A stretch of 64,000 nt of DNA from Ensifer sp. LC163 (lineage in GTDB: Bacteria > Pseudomonadota > Alphaproteobacteria > Rhizobiales > Rhizobiaceae). Made by a program: the position numbers and the translations under genes. This document shows, one piece after another, positions 61,421-64,000 of this stretch; the stretch's first letter is position 1; every line of letters starts with the position of its first letter. Below the pieces are notes generated by a model. That model was not told the origin of the DNA. It saw nothing but the letters and a program-made list of their open reading frames with translations, and made no database searches. The DNA lies in NCBI RefSeq assembly GCF_001695855.1, contig NZ_MBSS01000001.1, positions 434,001 through 498,000 of the forward strand, given 5' to 3'.

Positions 61421-62872
61421 ATGAACCACATCCAGACGTCACAGGCCGCCACCGAGGCGTTGTCAGACCGCGAGCGCTCCGTCGCGGAGCACTTTGCTGC
61501 CGGCCTCACCTATCGGCAAATCGGCGAGGCGCTCTTCATTGCGCCGTCAACGGTGCGCACGCACCTGGCGACGATCTACGGCAAGCTCGGCGTGCGCAAC
61601 AAGATCGAGCTCGCGTCCTACGTCGCGCAGATGGTGGCCGGCAGGACGGCCACCGAGGCGGTGGCCCCAGTTCGGGTCGTCGAGCCGGCCTGGCCGGTGC
61701 TTGCCCTCTTTCCGATCGAAAGCCTCAATCCGGAGGAGCGTTGGCACCGTTTCGCCGACGGCCTGTCGTCCGATATCTGCGTCGACCTCGCCCGCTTTGC
61801 CGATATCCCCGTGATCGCCTTCCATACGATGAGGCTTCTCGGCAACCGGCCCGAGGCCTTCGAAGACCATGTCCAGGCGGTTGGGGCCGCCTATGCCATC
61901 ACCGGCCAACTGCGCGCCGACGACCGGCGGGTTCGCCTGACGATCCAGCTTTCGGATACGCGCACCGGCATGACGCTTTGGAGCGAGCGCTACGAGCGCA
62001 CCATGGAAGATGTCCTGACCCTGCAGGACAGCCTCTGCGAAAGCGTCATCAATGTCCTGGCGGGGTGTTTCGGCACGCTCGCGGCCCTCGGACGCAAGGC
62101 CAGCCGCCGCAAGGCGCCGGGCAGCCTGCAATCCTACGATTATTATCTTCTGGGCGTCGAGCAGCACAACCGGTTCAACCGCGAGGGCAACGCCGCCGCA
62201 ATACAGTTGCTCTCGCGCTCGCTCGAATTGGACCCGGGTCGTGCGCGGGCCTGGACGGAACTTGCCTATGCCTATTCGGTCCAGGCCTGCAACGGCTATG
62301 CCAAGGATCTGGATGCCGCCCTTCAGGACTGGCGGCGTGCCGTCGACGAAGCGCTGCGGCTGGACCCCACCGACCCTGCCGGCTACACCTGTCTCGGCGA
62401 TCTCAGGGCTTGCCTTGGCGACCTGACGGGCGCCGCCGAGGCGCATGCGCGCGCCTTCGAATTCGGGAAGAACCACGCCGATACCCTGGCGGTGCTTGCG
62501 GGAGGCAAGGCGCTGGTCGTCGGTGATCCCGTCGAAGCTATCCCCCTGATCGAACGCGCCCTCGCCTTGAACCCGCTCGGCCCGCCCTGGTACTACGGCA
62601 TGCTCGGCCGCGTTCTGTTCGTCACCGGTCGTTACCGCGAATGCCTGCCGGCTTTCGAGAAGAGTTCGCAGGAATCGCCGAGCACGCTGATGTTCCAGGC
62701 CATGGCGCATGCTTGCCTCGGCGAAGCGCAGAAAGCGGCAGACGCCGCTCTCAGGCTGCGAAGCGAAATCCCGTCTTTCACCGTCGAGCGCTTCATCGCA
62801 GGCTACCCGGTCACCAACCCGCCCGCCCAGAGGGCCCTTCGGGAGGGAGCTCGGCTGGCGATGCTGGACTGA
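61421..62872 (+). CDS. LuxR-HTH regulator with TolB-like/TPR domains
   Basis: A 483-residue protein: N-terminal LuxR/GerE HTH (LSDRERSVAEHFAAGLTYRQIGEALFIAPSTVRTHLATIYGKLG in pieces, residues 15-60), then the region found in adenylate-cyclase-like TPR proteins (LALFPIESLN, FADGLSSDICVDLARFADIPVIA, YAITGQLRADDRRVRLTIQLSDTRTG, about 85-190) and TPR-like helices to the end. In better known relatives the HTH is OmpR/CadC type; here it is LuxR type. ATG 61421 follows GCAGGGAG. It probably regulates the divergent DUF1127 gene (inference). Confidence 0.85.
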   Translation: MNHIQTSQAATEALSDRERSVAEHFAAGLTYRQIGEALFIAPSTVRTHLATIYGKLGVRNKIELASYVAQMVAGRTATEAVAPVRVVEPAWPVLALFPIESLNPEERWHRFADGLSSDICVDLARFADIPVIAFHTMRLLGNRPEAFEDHVQAVGAAYAITGQLRADDRRVRLTIQLSDTRTGMTLWSERYERTMEDVLTLQDSLCESVINVLAGCFGTLAALGRKASRRKAPGSLQSYDYYLLGVEQHNRFNREGNAAAIQLLSRSLELDPGRARAWTELAYAYSVQACNGYAKDLDAALQDWRRAVDEALRLDPTDPAGYTCLGDLRACLGDLTGAAEAHARAFEFGKNHADTLAVLAGGKALVVGDPVEAIPLIERALALNPLGPPWYYGMLGRVLFVTGRYRECLPAFEKSSQESPSTLMFQAMAHACLGEAQKAADAALRLRSEIPSFTVERFIAGYPVTNPPAQRALREGARLAMLD

Positions 62873-62879
62873 CGGCGCG

Positions 62880-63221
62880 CTACTTCCGCCGGCAGTCGAC
62901 GTCGCCCACCCGTTGCGCCGCCTCACCTTCAAAGGTCACCGTGGCCCCACCCTTGGCAGAGCAATCGCCCTTGGCGCCGCTGCCAGCGCGGAAATGCACG
63001 ACCGGTTGCCCCTCGATCATGATGCTCGGCACCACCTCGTAAAGCTCCGGCGGGCAGTTGGCGACGTCGGAAAGCCGGAGCGCCGGCTGGCCGCCGATCA
63101 TGACGCTGGTGGAACCGGAAAGCGCGCAAGCCGGGATGGGCGGGCGCGCGTCTTCGGCGCCGGACGGCATGGCCGAGACCGCGAGCAGAAGTCCTGACAT
63201 GGCGGCGATCGCAGCTTTCAT
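62880..63221 (-). CDS. small exported PAAR-like repeat protein
   Basis: A 113-residue protein with a Sec signal peptide (MKAAIAAMSGLLLAVSAMP, cleavage near SGAED, residue 22). The mature part has three PAAR-type strands-and-turns: GSTSVMIGGQPALRLSD, VPSIMIEGQPVVHF and GGATVTFEGEAAQRVGD, matching the P-A-A-R repeat pattern, with four cysteines. PAAR proteins cap type VI secretion spikes and normally lack signal peptides, so an exported free PAAR-like protein is odd. ATG 63221 has GAAGGG upstream; ATG 63263 has none. No T6SS genes are in view. Confidence 0.72.
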   Translation of the reverse strand: MKAAIAAMSGLLLAVSAMPSGAEDARPPIPACALSGSTSVMIGGQPALRLSDVANCPPELYEVVPSIMIEGQPVVHFRAGSGAKGDCSAKGGATVTFEGEAAQRVGDVDCRRK

Positions 63222-63263
63222 CGGCTTGCCCTTCTTCGGTGCAGACACGGAATGCAACGCCAT

Positions 63264-63369
63264 CTACAGCGCCGCGCGTCAAATATGACGCGCTAAGGAC
63301 GCTGTAGCACTTATGCTTGGTGCATAATTTTACCCTTAAATCGGATCCGATTTAAGGAATCATGCAGTA
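63264..63369. repeat. composite palindromic repeat, inverted copy of the 8948 element
   Basis: CTACAGCG (63264) to CGCTGTAG (63307) with an inner GCGCGTC/GACGCGC hairpin, then a perfect 22-bp palindrome centred on GGATCC (63335-63356) and CATGCAG. The two modules match those at 8948-9047 but in reverse order, so this is the same element in the other orientation. Confidence 0.8.
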
Positions 63370-63393
63370 GGCGGCGACGCCGGAGCCGCAACC

Positions 63394-64000
63394 TCAATAT
63401 TCGGTCGGCACCGTCAGCACCTCGGCATCCGGCGTTTCGAGAAAGGCCCTGACCGTCTGGGGCATTTGCCGCGATCCGAGGGCGAGCACGCCGCAGCGCG
63501 ACAGCATCTGCCGGATATCAGGCTCCTGGCCGAGAGTGCGCCAGATCATGCGCGAGGCATAGGGCAGGTTTTCCTTGCGCCAGGAGACGCCCATGGTGGT
63601 GCCGCGCAGATAGACGCGCTGATGCACCTCGAACGGTATGAGGATCGTCTGCGACAGCATCGGCTGACGCCCGACGCTGCGCTCGGCGATGAAGATGCGA
63701 TTGCGCCAGAAGGTGACGAGGCCGACATATTTCGAAAACTGCTGGATCTCGTTGGCGGCGTCACGGATGCGCTCGATCGATTTTACCCGGATCGAGCCGC
63801 TCTCCTCATGGATCCTGGCGCAGGAGCAGACGACGCGGCCGGGCCACGACGGCGAGAGATGATAGGTCTGGTAGTAGCCGACATGGCGGCGAAGCCCGGC
63901 GAGATCGCCGGGAAATCCCTCGAGCAGCAGCCCGGCTTCCGAGCGGTCGCGATCGGGCCGGGTCATGCGGGCTTCGAACAGTTTCGACGACAGGGAAAAG
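63394..64000 (-). CDS. conserved protein of unknown function, truncated by window edge
   Basis: The frame stays open to the right edge (codons for FSLSSKLFEAR precede the first internal Met at 63966), so the N-terminus lies outside the window. At least 202 residues are visible, mixed alpha/beta, with YYQTYHLSPSWPGRVVCS and FWRNRIFIAERSV segments and a basic character. I do not recognise the family with confidence. The visible part could be the C-terminal domain of a larger regulator such as an HTH protein, but no HTH is in view. Confidence 0.6.
   Translation of the reverse strand, partial: FSLSSKLFEARMTRPDRDRSEAGLLLEGFPGDLAGLRRHVGYYQTYHLSPSWPGRVVCSCARIHEESGSIRVKSIERIRDAANEIQQFSKYVGLVTFWRNRIFIAERSVGRQPMLSQTILIPFEVHQRVYLRGTTMGVSWRKENLPYASRMIWRTLGQEPDIRQMLSRCGVLALGSRQMPQTVRAFLETPDAEVLTVPTEY

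Overview
The window is a GC-rich (roughly 63%) alpha-proteobacterial chromosome segment, almost certainly from the Rhizobiaceae and most like Sinorhizobium/Ensifer. The evidence is the density of ABC uptake systems, an erythritol locus of the rhizobial/Brucella type, a stand-alone FMN-riboswitch-controlled lumazine synthase of the RibH2 type, and many copies of palindromic intergenic repeats typical of that family (RIME-like elements, AGAGCG...CGCTCT and CTACAGCG...CGCTGTAG hairpins). No rRNA, tRNA, CRISPR array, phage gene or transposase was seen. I count 55 protein genes; one runs off the right edge.

Layout. (1) 35-6550, minus: Fe-alcohol dehydrogenase, aldehyde dehydrogenase, a glutamine-synthetase-like gamma-glutamyl ligase, an APC permease and an N-formylglutamate-amidohydrolase-family enzyme. 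This is the enzyme set expected for gamma-glutamylated amino-alcohol breakdown. (2) 6717-11833, plus: an RpiR regulator followed by a four-gene ABC importer. (3) 11938-12684: FMN riboswitch and ribH, then an LtrA-type membrane protein. (4) 14491-31796, minus: a large polyol locus: rpiB, tpi and a DeoR regulator; eryC, a HAD phosphatase, a second FGGY kinase, a class II aldolase, eryB, a 2-hydroxyacid dehydrogenase and eryA; a five-gene ABC transporter with two different ATPases; and the SorC regulator eryD. Erythritol would be imported, phosphorylated by EryA, oxidised by EryB, epimerised by EryC and taken to D-erythrose-4-phosphate by the Tpi and Rpi isomerases. (5) 32099-38017: a LuxR regulator divergent from a Pot-type ABC importer with an SDR dehydrogenase. 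(6) 38339-47313: the most interesting block. It holds urocanase-like, TfoX-like, DUF917, M20 amidohydrolase, hydantoinase-like and histidine-ammonia-lyase-like genes, plus a divergent LysR-type regulator with two HTH domains. The ammonia-lyase homologue lacks the Ala-Ser-Gly triad that forms the MIO cofactor, and there are no hutI/hutG/hutF. I interpret the block as an ergothioneine (2-thiohistidine betaine) catabolic cluster rather than a hut operon. (7) 47453-55286: a carnitine/gamma-butyrobetaine cluster (GlxA/CdhR-type regulator, BKACE, carnitine dehydrogenase-thioesterase fusion, acyl-CoA dehydrogenase, NDP-forming acyl-CoA synthetase, CaiD-like hydratase). (8) 55625-60798: a dipeptide-type ABC importer with a fused double ATPase. 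(9) 60998-64000: a DUF1127 protein, a LuxR-TPR regulator, a small exported PAAR-like protein and a partial unknown gene.

Two themes stand out. Blocks 6 and 7 sit side by side and both look built to use trimethylammonium compounds. And in three of the four ABC operons a strong palindromic repeat lies exactly between the binding-protein gene and the first permease gene, a likely way of making more binding protein than membrane complex.
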